A stretch of DNA of 21,045 nucleotides from CAZSPL01 sp964608735 (GTDB taxonomy: Bacteria; JAJVIF01; JAPKYR01; CAZSPL01): contig CAZSPL010000041.1 of NCBI GenBank assembly GCA_964608735.1, positions 1 through 21,045 on the forward strand, in the 5' to 3' direction. Shown here in pieces: positions 7,386-14,808 of this stretch. The position numbers and the translations under genes were made by a program. How positions within the stretch are numbered: the first letter of the stretch is position 1; each line of letters opens with the position of its first letter. Below the pieces are notes generated by a model, which was not told the DNA's origin, did no database searches, and was given only the letters and a program-made list of their open reading frames with translations.

Positions 7386-7944
7386 AGAAAGTGTAATTTA
7401 TCACACGCCCCCCTACCAGTCAAGCAAAACCATCCTTTGCCAGTCAATCAAAACCATCCCCGCCAGGCATTTCGCGCCTTAAACCTCCGACGCCGGGTCC
7501 CTCTTGGGTACCGCACACTTTAGTGTGCGATTTCCTCCCCTCCGGGTGGCACCCCTTTACCGCGCTTGCCGTATGCTCTTGACTCGTCAACAAAGGCTAT
7601 CGCGCGGGAAAGGGGTGGTCCTCGGATAACCGTCGCTCAAGCCACCCGGCAACGAATTCTCTGAGCGAGATATATTTGGATATAGGAGCACGCCCATCCT
7701 CGCGGACTCGGACTGGGCGTGGCACCCGTCACATGCTTTCCCAGGCCGCGCCACGCATCACATAACCCTCGAAAAACTCCAAATCAGGGTTAAATTTCCG
7801 CTATAAAACAAGAATATACTATATAGATATTAACTGCCACGGTGTAAAAAGGCAGTCATAACGGCTCGCAACCGGGGAATCCTTAAACCGGAAGCCCTAT
7901 ACTTGTGTCCCTACCTATTATCCGGCCGCCCGGAATGACCGATC
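7386..7944. other. Gene-free spacer with several hairpins
   Basis: About 560 bases lie between the lipoprotein and ftsE, with no convincing ORF or tRNA. It contains a CGCACACT-type small hairpin (7512-7528), the palindromic repeat at 7541-7650, and an 8-bp stem 7689-7696/7714-7721 (CACGCCCA). It also has an AT-rich stretch near 7800-7835 and a CTGCC/GGCAG hairpin after it. The AT-rich stretch is the likeliest place for the ftsE promoter, but I cannot fix -10 and -35 boxes with confidence. Confidence 0.6.
7541..7650. repeat. Palindromic dispersed repeat, half copy
   Basis: TCCGGGTGGCACCCCTTTACCGCGCTT (27 bases, given here as positions 7541-7567) is nearly identical to the left arm of the palindrome at 14467-14494. 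CGCGCGGGAAAGGGGTGGT (7601-7619) matches the inner arm there. GCCACCCGG (7641-7649) closes the hairpin against 7542-7550. It is one stem-loop unit of the doubled structure seen at 14468-14643, without the outer inverted repeats of that element. Confidence 0.75.
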
Positions 7945-7989
7945 GTGATACGGCAGGCAAAATACAGGAAAATCATCGACCTCGAATGC

Positions 7990-8700
7990 ATGGTTGAAAT
8001 GCAGGATGTCGGCTTCACCTACAGCAAAGGCATCGCCGCCCTGCACGACATCGACTTCAAGGTGCGCCCCGGCGAATTCGCCTTCATCGTAGGCCCCACA
8101 GGTTGCGGCAAATCCACCCTCCTGAAGCTTGTTTACCTCGACCAGTACGTTACTTCCGGCACTATCACGGTACTCGGCCTGGACGTGAGCCGCCCCAGGC
8201 GAACCATCATCCCCTACATCCGCCGCAATCTCGGCGTCGTCTTCCAGGACTACCGCCTCCTCGAAAATAAGACCATCTACCAGAACATCGCCTTCGCGCT
8301 CCACGTCATCCAGGCGCGGCCAGAGGAAATTGAAAAACGCGTACCTCTCGCCCTGAAAATGGTCGGGCTCGAAGACCGCGGCGATGCGCTTCCCGGTGAA
8401 CTGTCCGGCGGCGAGCAGCAGCGAGCCGCGCTCGCCAGAGCCGTCATCAACAACCCACCCATACTCGTCGCCGATGAACCAACCGGGAACCTCGACCCCG
8501 ACACTTCACTCGGGATAATCAGGCTCTTGAAAAAAATATCCGACCGCGGAACCACGGTACTCATCGCCACCCACGACGAGGCCAACGTCGATTTGTTCAA
8601 GCAGCGCGTCATACGGCTCGACGAAGGCCGCATCATATCCGACACGGAAGGGGGTGGATACCGCGATGCTCCTGAGGAACTTGCGCTATTACCTGACTGA
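7990..8700 (+). CDS. ftsE: Cell-division ABC transporter ATP-binding protein FtsE
   Basis: FtsE hydrolyses ATP and, with FtsX, transmits a signal across the inner membrane to activate peptidoglycan hydrolases at the septum. In this 236-residue protein (normal family length about 220-230) the Walker A is GPTGCGKST (35-43), the Q-loop is Gln86 (VVFQDYRLL), the ABC signature is LSGGEQQ (138-144), the Walker B is ILVADEP (158-164) and the switch His is 195. The start at ATG 7990 gives the usual short FtsE N-terminus (MVEMQDVGFTY); an in-frame GTG at 7945 would add 15 residues and cannot be excluded because neither start has a strong ribosome binding site. The 3' end overlaps the ftsX start, and the next two genes are FtsX and an EnvC-like peptidase. 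Confidence 0.93.
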   Translation: MVEMQDVGFTYSKGIAALHDIDFKVRPGEFAFIVGPTGCGKSTLLKLVYLDQYVTSGTITVLGLDVSRPRRTIIPYIRRNLGVVFQDYRLLENKTIYQNIAFALHVIQARPEEIEKRVPLALKMVGLEDRGDALPGELSGGEQQRAALARAVINNPPILVADEPTGNLDPDTSLGIIRLLKKISDRGTTVLIATHDEANVDLFKQRVIRLDEGRIISDTEGGGYRDAPEELALLPD

Positions 8701-9605
8701 GACGGCCGTCAACNNNNNNNNNNGTCAACCTCAAGCAGAACCGTCACGCAACTATCATCACCATACTGCAGACTCTCGTAAGCCTGTTTATTCTCGGCAT
8801 CTCACTCATCTTCATCATTAACACGAACCAGTTCGTGACCAACTTCCTCAACAACCTCCAGGTCGCGGTATTCCTCGAGGACGGCCTCGACGCCGACCAG
8901 ACCAGCGCCATCTACCACGAAATAAGCGAAAATATGCCCGGCATCAAGAAGATATCCTACCGCTCAAAAGAAGATGCCATGGCCAAGGTCAGGAGCGAAA
9001 CCAACATCCCCGTTGAGGACTACACTGAGAACAACCCGCTCCCGGCATCATTCCTCATAGTGATAAAATCACCGAAATACGCTCCCATCCTGGCCGATAA
9101 GGTAGGCAAGCTTGAAGGCGTCGACGATGTGATGTACGGCGAGAAGATCCTCGGTGAATCGCTCCCCGCTTTCTATTTCATCCTTGGCGCGAGCTTCATC
9201 CTCGCCGTCATTATCGCCGGCGCAACCGTATTCACCATAAGCAACACCATACGTCTCGCCATCTATGCCCGGCGCAAGGAAATCCGGATCATGCAGCTCG
9301 TGGGCGCTACCGAATGGGCCATCCGCGGGCCGTTTCTCTTCGAGGGAATCGTGTACGGACTCACGGGAAGCATCCTCGCGTTCATACTCGTCGTGCTCGG
9401 CTATATCCTGTTATTCAGCAGTTTCAGCCGCGTATGGATGTTCCGCCCGATAATAGTCGAAGCAGGGCAGATGGCCTATAATCTCTTCATCCTGATGATA
9501 GTGCTCGGGGTCATCATCGGCGCGGCGGGCAGTCTGCTCGCGGTAGACAAGTATCTCGAGAGCGAATTTCACATGCCGGAAACTTCTCCCGGCAAGAGCG
9601 TATAA
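8666..9605 (+). CDS. ftsX: Cell-division protein FtsX (spans a 10-N gap)
   Basis: The true N-terminus is at ATG 8666 (MLLRNLRYYLTETAVN), inside the end of ftsE, with a GGGGGTGG purine run just upstream. The frame then meets ten N and continues as VNLKQNRHATII from 8724. The ATG at 8835 is internal. FtsX has a short cytoplasmic N-terminus, a first membrane helix (ILQTLVSLFILGISLIFII), a large periplasmic loop with the partner-binding region, and three more membrane helices (from FYFILGASFILAVIIAGATVF onward). The conserved loop RRKEIRIMQLVGATEWAIRGPFLFEG is present and is diagnostic of the family. The size, about 305 residues, is normal. Bases GTCAAC end the left side and begin the right side of the gap, so the gene is probably intact. 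Confidence 0.9.
8714..8723. other. Assembly gap (10 N) inside ftsX
   Basis: GTCAAC occurs directly before (8708-8713) and directly after (8724-8729) the N run. Collapsing the two copies and the N gives an uninterrupted frame reading ETAVNLKQNRHATII, the normal FtsX N-terminal pattern. The gap is therefore likely a contig-joining artefact with an unrecognised 6-base overlap. Confidence 0.9.
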
Positions 9606-9649
9606 AAAGTTGCCGAGTGCCAGTTATTACCACGCTGGCCTTTTATAAT

Positions 9650-9679
9650 TTGCGATTTTTTTCATTTAGGGAGTACAAT
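9650..9679 (+). promoter_or_regulatory. Candidate promoter for the EnvC-like gene
   Basis: TTGCGA at 9650-9655 and TACAAT at 9674-9679 are separated by 18 bases, and the start codon lies about 45 bases downstream. Another TATAAT sits at 9644-9649. The 118-base ftsX spacer would let the peptidase be expressed separately as well as by readthrough. Confidence 0.4.
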
Positions 9680-9723
9680 ATCAGCCTGAGTTTCACCATC
9701 GGGCTGGAGAAACCGGCGGAAAC

Positions 9724-10896
9724 ATGAAAGCAACGCAATATCTGGGAAAGAACTGGTTTAATCTGCTGCCAATAGCCTGCCTCGTCATCCTGGTGGCAAT
9801 GGTGCTGCCCATATGCGTGGCGCTGGCCGATTTCGACGACCCCGATGAAGCATACGGTGAATACACCGATCTCCAGGATCAGATAAAGAAGGAAGAGCAG
9901 CGGCTCAAGGAAATGGAGGGCGTACGCCGCGGCGCCCTTCGCGAGCTCAATGATATAGATAAAGACATCAACTACCTTAATTCCCGCATAGAGAATATAG
10001 AGAACGACCTGCGCATCAAAAAGGCCCAGATGAGCGAATACGAGCGCCAGCTCGGACAGGCCAAGGCCGACCTCACAAGCGCGCAGGAGAGGTTCGAGCG
10101 AAGGCTCATCGAATGGTACAAGGCGGGAACACAGCAGGATGTCGGCTTCCTACTCAGCGCCGAGGATGTCACCGATTTCATCTACCGCCTCTACTACACG
10201 CGGAAAATCCTCGATGAGGACAAGGCGATAATCTCCGAAATCAGGGCGCAGAAATCCGACCTCTTCGAAGCCCGCGACAATCTAAACCTCGAAATCGACA
10301 AGGTGAAGGACCTCAAATACGACCTTTCCGGCTACCGCTCCGATTACCACAGGCTGTTCGGGAAGAAACAGGAAATCGTCGACGACATCAGCAGCGACGT
10401 GAACGCCATCGAGGAAGCCATCGAGGAACTCGAACAGGAAAGCAACGATATTGCATCCTTCCTGCGCGGCATCGAAGGTAATCCCTACGTCGGCGTAATC
10501 GGCATGTTCGACGGCACCCTCATGAAGCCGATCAACGCGTCTATGGGGAGCGGCTTCGGGATGAGAATGCATCCCATCCTGCACCGGCGGAAAATGCATA
10601 CCGGCGTCGATTTCCCAGCCCCGACCGGGACCAATATCAAGGCCGCCGGCGGCGGACAGGTTGTCTTCTGCGGATGGAAATCGGGCTATGGCAAGACCAT
10701 CATCATCGACCACGGCAACGGCCTCGCCACTCTCTACGCCCACTGCTCGCAGCTTCTCGCAAACAGCGGGGAGTATGTCACCGAGGGGCAGGTTATCGCC
10801 AAAGTCGGCTCCACCGGCTTCACAACCGGACCCCACCTGCATTTCGAAGTGCGCAAGAACGGCGACCCGAAGGACCCGATGCAGTATATTCATTAA
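9724..10896 (+). CDS. EnvC/PcsB-type coiled-coil M23 (LytM) peptidase
   Basis: The protein has 390 residues. Residues about 12-35 are a hydrophobic export signal or anchor (LLPIACLVILVAMVLPICVALA). Residues about 45-250 are long charged heptad-rich helices, the coiled-coil arm by which EnvC-like proteins bind the FtsX periplasmic loop. Residues about 265-390 are a LytM domain. The zinc-site pattern is complete: His292 and Asp296 (HTGVD), His340 (YAH) and His371/His373 (HLHFE). E. coli EnvC is a degenerate LytM activator of amidases, whereas this one retains the ligands and may cut peptidoglycan cross-links itself. It directly follows ftsE-ftsX and ends at a terminator, so it is the likely effector of that complex. 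The start ATG has GGCGGA just upstream and GGAG about 10 bases away. Confidence 0.88.
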   Translation: MKATQYLGKNWFNLLPIACLVILVAMVLPICVALADFDDPDEAYGEYTDLQDQIKKEEQRLKEMEGVRRGALRELNDIDKDINYLNSRIENIENDLRIKKAQMSEYERQLGQAKADLTSAQERFERRLIEWYKAGTQQDVGFLLSAEDVTDFIYRLYYTRKILDEDKAIISEIRAQKSDLFEARDNLNLEIDKVKDLKYDLSGYRSDYHRLFGKKQEIVDDISSDVNAIEEAIEELEQESNDIASFLRGIEGNPYVGVIGMFDGTLMKPINASMGSGFGMRMHPILHRRKMHTGVDFPAPTGTNIKAAGGGQVVFCGWKSGYGKTIIIDHGNGLATLYAHCSQLLANSGEYVTEGQVIAKVGSTGFTTGPHLHFEVRKNGDPKDPMQYIH

Positions 10897-10920
10897 TCCT
10901 TCCGCTTATTCCGAAAATAC

Positions 10921-10944
10921 AAAAGTCCCTCCGGGGGCTTTTTT
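10921..10944 (+). terminator. Intrinsic terminator after the FtsEX-peptidase cluster
   Basis: The stem AGTCCC with GGGGCT (10924-10929 with 10934-10939, one G-T wobble) has loop TCCG. It is flanked by A's on the left and followed by six T's. It lies about 25 bases after the peptidase stop codon. Confidence 0.88.
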
Positions 10945-10993
10945 ATTGCTCTTCCCGATGTCCCGGTATCTGCTACCACTATGTCCATAGTAT

Positions 10994-11064
10994 GTGTGGC
11001 ACGGTCAAGCGTCGGCCAATCCTAATCGCACGACCACCACGTATGAAGCTTGCCCGTGTCTTTG
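10994..11064 (+). repeat. Dispersed intergenic repeat, second copy
   Basis: GTGTGGCACGGTCAAGCGTCG opens the copy and GAAGCTTGCCCGTGTCTTT closes it. It aligns along its length with 5384-5455, with changes clustered in the middle. It sits between the terminator and the LeuC-like gene. Confidence 0.75.
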
Positions 11065-11131
11065 TCCCCTTCAATCCTTCCCCCATTTCACGCGCCATTA
11101 GCTTGTGATATATTTTACCCGGAGGTCGGAA

Positions 11132-12373
11132 ATGGGAAATACCATCATCGAAAAAATAATCGCCCGCCATGCGGCACGCGACTCCGTACGCCCGGGCGAT
11201 ATCGTGTGGATCGGCCTCGATGTCCGCACCGCCCGCGATTTCGGCGGCGCGAATGTCGTCAAGCGTTTCCGGAAAGAATACCCGGGGCAGAAGGTGGATG
11301 ACCCGGCGAAGACATTCTTCACATTCGACTGCAACGTGCCGGCCAACACCATCGGTTACGCCGACAACCAGCAGATATGCCGCATCTTCGCCCGCGAACA
11401 GGGCATCAAGGTTTACGATGTCGATTGCGGTATCGGAAGCCATGTCGCCATCGAGAGGGGAATCGCGCATCCCGGCATCACATTCGTCGGGACCGATTCG
11501 CATTTGAACATCCTCGGCGCGGTAGGCGCGTTCGGGCAGGGGATGGGTGATGCCGACATCGCCTATGCATTCCGCCAGGGACGCACGTGGTTCGAAGTCC
11601 CGCCGACGATGAAAATCACTTTCAGGGGAGACCCGAAAAATCCCGTGAGCGCCAAGGACATCGCGCTCCGGGTGCTGCGCGAAATCGGCTCCGCGGGCGC
11701 GCTCGGACGATGTATCGAATACCATGGGCCCGCGGTCGAGCACATGAAACTTCACAGCCGCATCACACTCGCGTCGATGGCGACCGAGATGGGCGCGGTG
11801 ACATCGTTCATCCCGCCGAATGACGATATCCTTGAATACTGCAGGCAGGCCGCGGGCAGGCGGGATATCGAGGGGGTTTATGCCGATGCCGGTGCCGAAT
11901 ACATCGAGGAGATCGAAATAGATATATCCAGGCTGAAACTGCAGATAGCGTGCCCGCCGTCGCCGGAGAATGTCGTCGATGTGGCCGATGTCGCGGGCAC
12001 GAAGATAGACTCGGTATTCATCGGCTCGTGCACCGGCGGACGTTTCGAAGATTTCGTCACCGCCGCGGCGGTACTGAAGGGGCACAAGGTCGCCGACGGC
12101 GTCATGCTCAAGCTGCAGCCCGCGACGCGCGATGTGTACGGGCAGATGCTCAAAGCCGACCTGATGAAGGTGTTTTATGACGCGGGCGGAGTCGTCATCA
12201 ATCCCGGATGCGGCGGATGCGCCCAGGGACAGGTGGGTATGACCGGCAAGGGCGAAGTGCAGTTGTCGACGAGCAACCGCAATTTCACCGGCAAGCAGGG
12301 CGCGGGGGATACATATCTATGCAGCGCCTATGTCGCCGCCAAATCCGCCCTCGCGGGCATGATTGTGGAGTGA
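11132..12373 (+). CDS. Aconitase-superfamily dehydratase, large subunit (LeuC-like)
   Basis: The protein has 413 residues. ATG 11132 is chosen for GGAGG at 11121-11125; an in-frame GTG at 11105 would lie upstream of that site. The 4Fe-4S ligands are in place: Cys300 (GSCTGGR), Cys360 and Cys363 (PGCGGC). GTDSH (120-124) and STSNRNF (379-385) are also conserved. The size fits the archaeal/short-bacterial two-subunit isopropylmalate or homoaconitate type. Several usually conserved positions differ: GSCTNGR is GSCTGGR, and the D-H-x-V-P motif near residue 66 reads DCNVP. The reaction is probably reversible hydration-dehydration of a 2- or 3-hydroxy di/tricarboxylic acid. Leucine biosynthesis is possible but not proven, as leuA and leuB are absent here. 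The small subunit follows after a repeat-bearing spacer. Confidence 0.82.
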   Translation: MGNTIIEKIIARHAARDSVRPGDIVWIGLDVRTARDFGGANVVKRFRKEYPGQKVDDPAKTFFTFDCNVPANTIGYADNQQICRIFAREQGIKVYDVDCGIGSHVAIERGIAHPGITFVGTDSHLNILGAVGAFGQGMGDADIAYAFRQGRTWFEVPPTMKITFRGDPKNPVSAKDIALRVLREIGSAGALGRCIEYHGPAVEHMKLHSRITLASMATEMGAVTSFIPPNDDILEYCRQAAGRRDIEGVYADAGAEYIEEIEIDISRLKLQIACPPSPENVVDVADVAGTKIDSVFIGSCTGGRFEDFVTAAAVLKGHKVADGVMLKLQPATRDVYGQMLKADLMKVFYDAGGVVINPGCGGCAQGQVGMTGKGEVQLSTSNRNFTGKQGAGDTYLCSAYVAAKSALAGMIVE

Positions 12374-12438
12374 AGAATCCCGGGCGCAGCAAGCAGCGCC
12401 CCTACGGGTGCCGCACACTTCAGTGTGAGCCTTGAAAA

Positions 12439-12530
12439 CCCGAGCCCCGACCGTCAGGGAGGGGACACCGAGCGGAACTCGAAGATCAGACACGGGCAAG
12501 CTCGAAGACTCGCGTGCCCGTGGCACCAGG
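12439..12530 (-). repeat. Dispersed intergenic repeat, third copy, inverted
   Basis: The reverse complement reads from CCTGGTGCCACGGGC through GCCCGTGTCT to GGTCGGGGCTCGGG. It matches both sides of the 100-N gap in one continuous piece: its first half matches 5190-5240 and its second half matches 5448-5508. It lies between the large and small hydro-lyase subunit genes. The same spacer (12374-12589) holds a CACACTTCAGTGTG hairpin and a GGACGTCTCGTCC palindrome. Confidence 0.8.
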
Positions 12531-12589
12531 GTTGAAGAGAATTCCCGGTCGGAGCGCGGACGTCTCGTCCGCCTTTCAAGGAGATACAT

Positions 12590-13117
12590 ATGACCGACAA
12601 ACCTACAACACTCAAAGGACGCGCGTGGGTTATACGCGACGCCTCCGGCAACCCCATCAACAACATCGACACCGACATGATATTCCACAACGCCCACCTC
12701 GCCATCACCGACATAAACGAGATGGGGCGCCACGCATTCGGCAACCTCGCCGGGTGGCAGGACTTCCCCGGCAAAGTCCGGCCCGGCGATATCCTCATCG
12801 TCGGCGCGAATTTCGGCGCCGGCTCGTCGCGCCAGCAGGCGGTGGACTGTTTCATCGCGCTCGGCGTCGCGGGAATCGTCGCGGAAAGCTTCGGCGCGAT
12901 ATACAAGCGCAACGCCATCAACACGGCGTTCCCGCTCATCGAATTCCCCGGCATAATGGATACCGGCATCGAGTCCGGCAACAAAATCGAGATCGACCTC
13001 GCGCATTCGACGTTCCGCAATCTCACCACCGGCGATAAAATCCCCGGCATGCTACCGTTCAGCAAGGTACAGATGGACATCTACCAGGCGGGGAGCCTGT
13101 TCAAGGTGACGCCATGA
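12590..13117 (+). CDS. Aconitase-superfamily dehydratase, small subunit (LeuD-like)
   Basis: The protein has 175 residues. ATG 12590 has a textbook AAGGAGATATAC-like site (AAGGAGATACAT). Small-subunit hallmarks are NIDTDMI (25-31), RNAIN (107-111) and the loop NFGAGSSRQQA (74-84), where most isopropylmalate isomerases have NFGCGSSREH/Q. The short substrate loop around HLAI (36-39) is also not the usual YL-x-x of leucine or lysine pathway enzymes. It pairs with the upstream large subunit to form the active site at the domain interface. Its stop overlaps the start of the TPR gene (ATGA), so the two are translated together. The substrate is left open. Confidence 0.82.
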   Translation: MTDKPTTLKGRAWVIRDASGNPINNIDTDMIFHNAHLAITDINEMGRHAFGNLAGWQDFPGKVRPGDILIVGANFGAGSSRQQAVDCFIALGVAGIVAESFGAIYKRNAINTAFPLIEFPGIMDTGIESGNKIEIDLAHSTFRNLTTGDKIPGMLPFSKVQMDIYQAGSLFKVTP

Positions 13118-13971
13118 GCCGTGGAGAAGGAATAGGAGAAGAACCGAGCCGCGTGGGAAAGACCATCGGTATTGTGATCTTCATCATCTTCGCCATTGTC
13201 ATAGTGGTCACCTCCTTTCAAATTCTGGCCTTGACTGGGTATGAACACTTTCGGTATCAGGGCTTGGGAAGATATGACGATGGCGACTATGAGGGCGCGA
13301 TAAAGTCATTCACCTGGGCGGGGAGATTCGACCCGCATTCAAAGAATCCCTCTGTATTGAGGGCGAAAGCTAAAATCGCCGCCGGTGATTACCAGGGAGC
13401 AATCGATGATTGCAACAAGGCGATGGGCCGCGAGAAGGGGAATGAGTGCCCTTATATAAACCGCGGCATCGCGAAGTTTTATCTCGGCGATTACCAGGGG
13501 GCCATTGATGATATCAGCCATGATATTTCTCCCGCCCAGCCCTGGCCCGATGCCCTCGCATGGAGAGCACAGGCGAAGAAGGAAGCGGGCGATATCGAAG
13601 GCGCGCTCGAGGATATGGACATGGCAGTGAGTGCCGACCCATCCGCGGCGTCATTCAGATATCGTTCCAGGATAAGGCTCGAGGCGGGCGATGCCGAAGG
13701 AGCGCTGAGCGATGCGGAGGAGGCCGTGAGACGCGGGACCGATGTCCCGTTGAATTACGGATTCAGGGCGCGCGCGAGAGCGGCATTGGAGGATTATGAG
13801 GGAGCGATTGATGATTTGAACCTGTACCTCGAGGAATTTCCCGACAGCGCCGACGCTTATCTGGAACGCGCGAAAGCCAAAGAAGCCCTCGGCGACACGG
13901 CAGGCGCGGAAGCCGATTACGCCAAAGCGCGCGAGCTTGACCCTTCGGTGTTTGAAGAAAATCAGGATTGA
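13114..13971 (+). CDS. Membrane-anchored TPR protein
   Basis: The protein has 285 residues. The ATG overlaps the LeuD-like stop, indicating translational coupling. Residues about 17-40 form one membrane helix (IGIVIFIIFAIVIVVTSF). From about 44 to 281 runs a series of about seven TPR units with the typical G-D-Y-x-G-A-I-x-D signature (YDDGDYEGAIKSF, AAGDYQGAIDDC, FLGDYQGAIDDI-like, EAGDIEGALEDM, EAGDAEGALSDA, LEDYEGAIDDLNLY, LGDTAGAEADY). It probably serves as a protein-binding scaffold facing the periplasm or cytosol; the topology is not certain. The last 10 bases overlap the convergent mazG 3' end. Confidence 0.85.
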   Translation: MSRGEGIGEEPSRVGKTIGIVIFIIFAIVIVVTSFQILALTGYEHFRYQGLGRYDDGDYEGAIKSFTWAGRFDPHSKNPSVLRAKAKIAAGDYQGAIDDCNKAMGREKGNECPYINRGIAKFYLGDYQGAIDDISHDISPAQPWPDALAWRAQAKKEAGDIEGALEDMDMAVSADPSAASFRYRSRIRLEAGDAEGALSDAEEAVRRGTDVPLNYGFRARARAALEDYEGAIDDLNLYLEEFPDSADAYLERAKAKEALGDTAGAEADYAKARELDPSVFEENQD

Positions 13972-14381
13972 ATCCCTTCCCCATTACCTGCCTCCCTCTC
14001 CTTCTTCTTTATCTCCTTCCAATTAGCCAACACTTCATCTGCGTCGGCGACCGCGGTATCGCCGAATACGTGCGGATGGCGGCGGATCATTTTTTCGATG
14101 AGGGTGTTGAGGGTATCCGCGAGTGTGAATTTGCCCTCCTTCTCCGCGACGCGGCACAGGAATACGCATATGAACAGCAGGTCGCCTGTCTCCTCCGCGA
14201 CGTGCGCCCAGTCCGCTTCGGCGAGGGCGTCGAGAAGCTCCGCCGATTCGTTGCGGATGTATTCCTTGAAATCATCGACAGTCCGCTCGCGGTCCCACGG
14301 GCATCCGCCGGGGCCGAGCAATGTATCGACCATGCTCGCCACGTCATCTATCTTTCCGGTTCTCTCGAATTTTATCGCCAT
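13962..14381 (-). CDS. mazG: Short MazG-type nucleotide pyrophosphohydrolase
   Basis: MazG proteins remove pyrophosphate from (d)NTPs, often house-cleaning aberrant nucleotides or lowering (p)ppGpp. This 139-residue form is one domain, half the length of E. coli MazG. The GGCPWDRERT start motif (25-34), NESAELLDA (44-52) and EETGDLL (63-69) are recognised. The usual first acid of EExxE is Asn44, while Glu45, Glu48, Glu64 and Asp67 remain. The C-terminal RRHPHVFGD...VLANWKEIKKKER matches the family. It is convergent with the TPR gene, overlapping it by 10 bases. Its start is 24 bases from the edge of the MITE-like element, which therefore replaces or carries its promoter region. There is no clear ribosome binding site. 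Confidence 0.87.
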   Translation of the reverse strand: MAIKFERTGKIDDVASMVDTLLGPGGCPWDRERTVDDFKEYIRNESAELLDALAEADWAHVAEETGDLLFICVFLCRVAEKEGKFTLADTLNTLIEKMIRRHPHVFGDTAVADADEVLANWKEIKKKEREAGNGEGIQS

Positions 14382-14404
14382 GATGCGAAGATGATAGCAG
14401 ATAC

Positions 14405-14702
14405 GGAAAAATAGGGACAGTCACGAATGGCGCTTTCTTAAACCTTAATTCATTCTATCATAAGAATCCGGGTGGCACCCCTTTACCGCGCTTATAGCTT
14501 CAAACTGGACGCATCAACATAGCTTATCGCGCGGGAAAGGGGTGGTATGTCCAGCCTCCGAAGCAGCCACCCCTTTCCCGCGCAATATACACCACTGAGA
14601 CTTCAAGCACATGCAGTAAGCGCGGTAAAGGGGTGCCACCCGGAGCTTAATAAATATACGCCATCTTAAAAAAGCACCACTCGTTACTGTCCCTATTTTT
14701 CC
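14405..14702. mobile_element. MITE-like element with terminal inverted repeats and nested palindrome
   Basis: The ends 14405-14441 and 14666-14702 are inverted repeats starting GGAAAAATAGGGACAGT; 33 of 37 positions match by eye, and the first 17 are identical. No ORF lies inside. The interior 14468-14643 is a doubled stem-loop. I see no clear target-site duplication. The compact size, non-coding content and inverted ends fit a miniature element mobilised in trans, or a REP/RAYT-type palindromic unit; the transposase is not in this window. It lies between divergent mazG and the carbamate kinase gene. Confidence 0.7.
14468..14643. repeat. Nested perfect palindrome (27-bp outer, 17-bp inner arms)
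   Basis: The outer arms 14468-14494 and 14617-14643 are perfect reverse complements over 27 bases (28 with the flanking T-A pair). The inner arms 14529-14545 and 14567-14583 (GCGCGGGAAAGGGGTGG) are perfect over 17. Outer and inner arm sequences resemble each other in inverse orientation, so each half can also form its own hairpin. One such half is repeated at 7541-7650. Confidence 0.88.
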
Positions 14703-14808
14703 CGTGCATTGACACATAATCGATGCTCGTTCATAATACGCATCCCCTCTTAAAGGGGGGCGAGTGGCTCTAAGGCAAGGCGAAAGCCACGGGGAGAAGC
14801 CGGTATTT

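Noticed and set aside
7386..7944. tRNA gene in the large spacer
   Set aside because: I found no T-arm GGTTCGAAT-type motif or cloverleaf; the structure comes from repeats and hairpins.
8835..9605. ftsX starting at ATG 8835
   Set aside because: It would lose the first membrane helix; the real start lies before the N gap at 8666.
11105..11131. Earlier GTG start for the LeuC-like gene
   Set aside because: It lies upstream of the clear GGAGG site serving ATG 11132.
14468..14643. CRISPR array
   Set aside because: The repeats are inverted arms of one palindrome, not regularly spaced direct repeats, and no cas gene is present.
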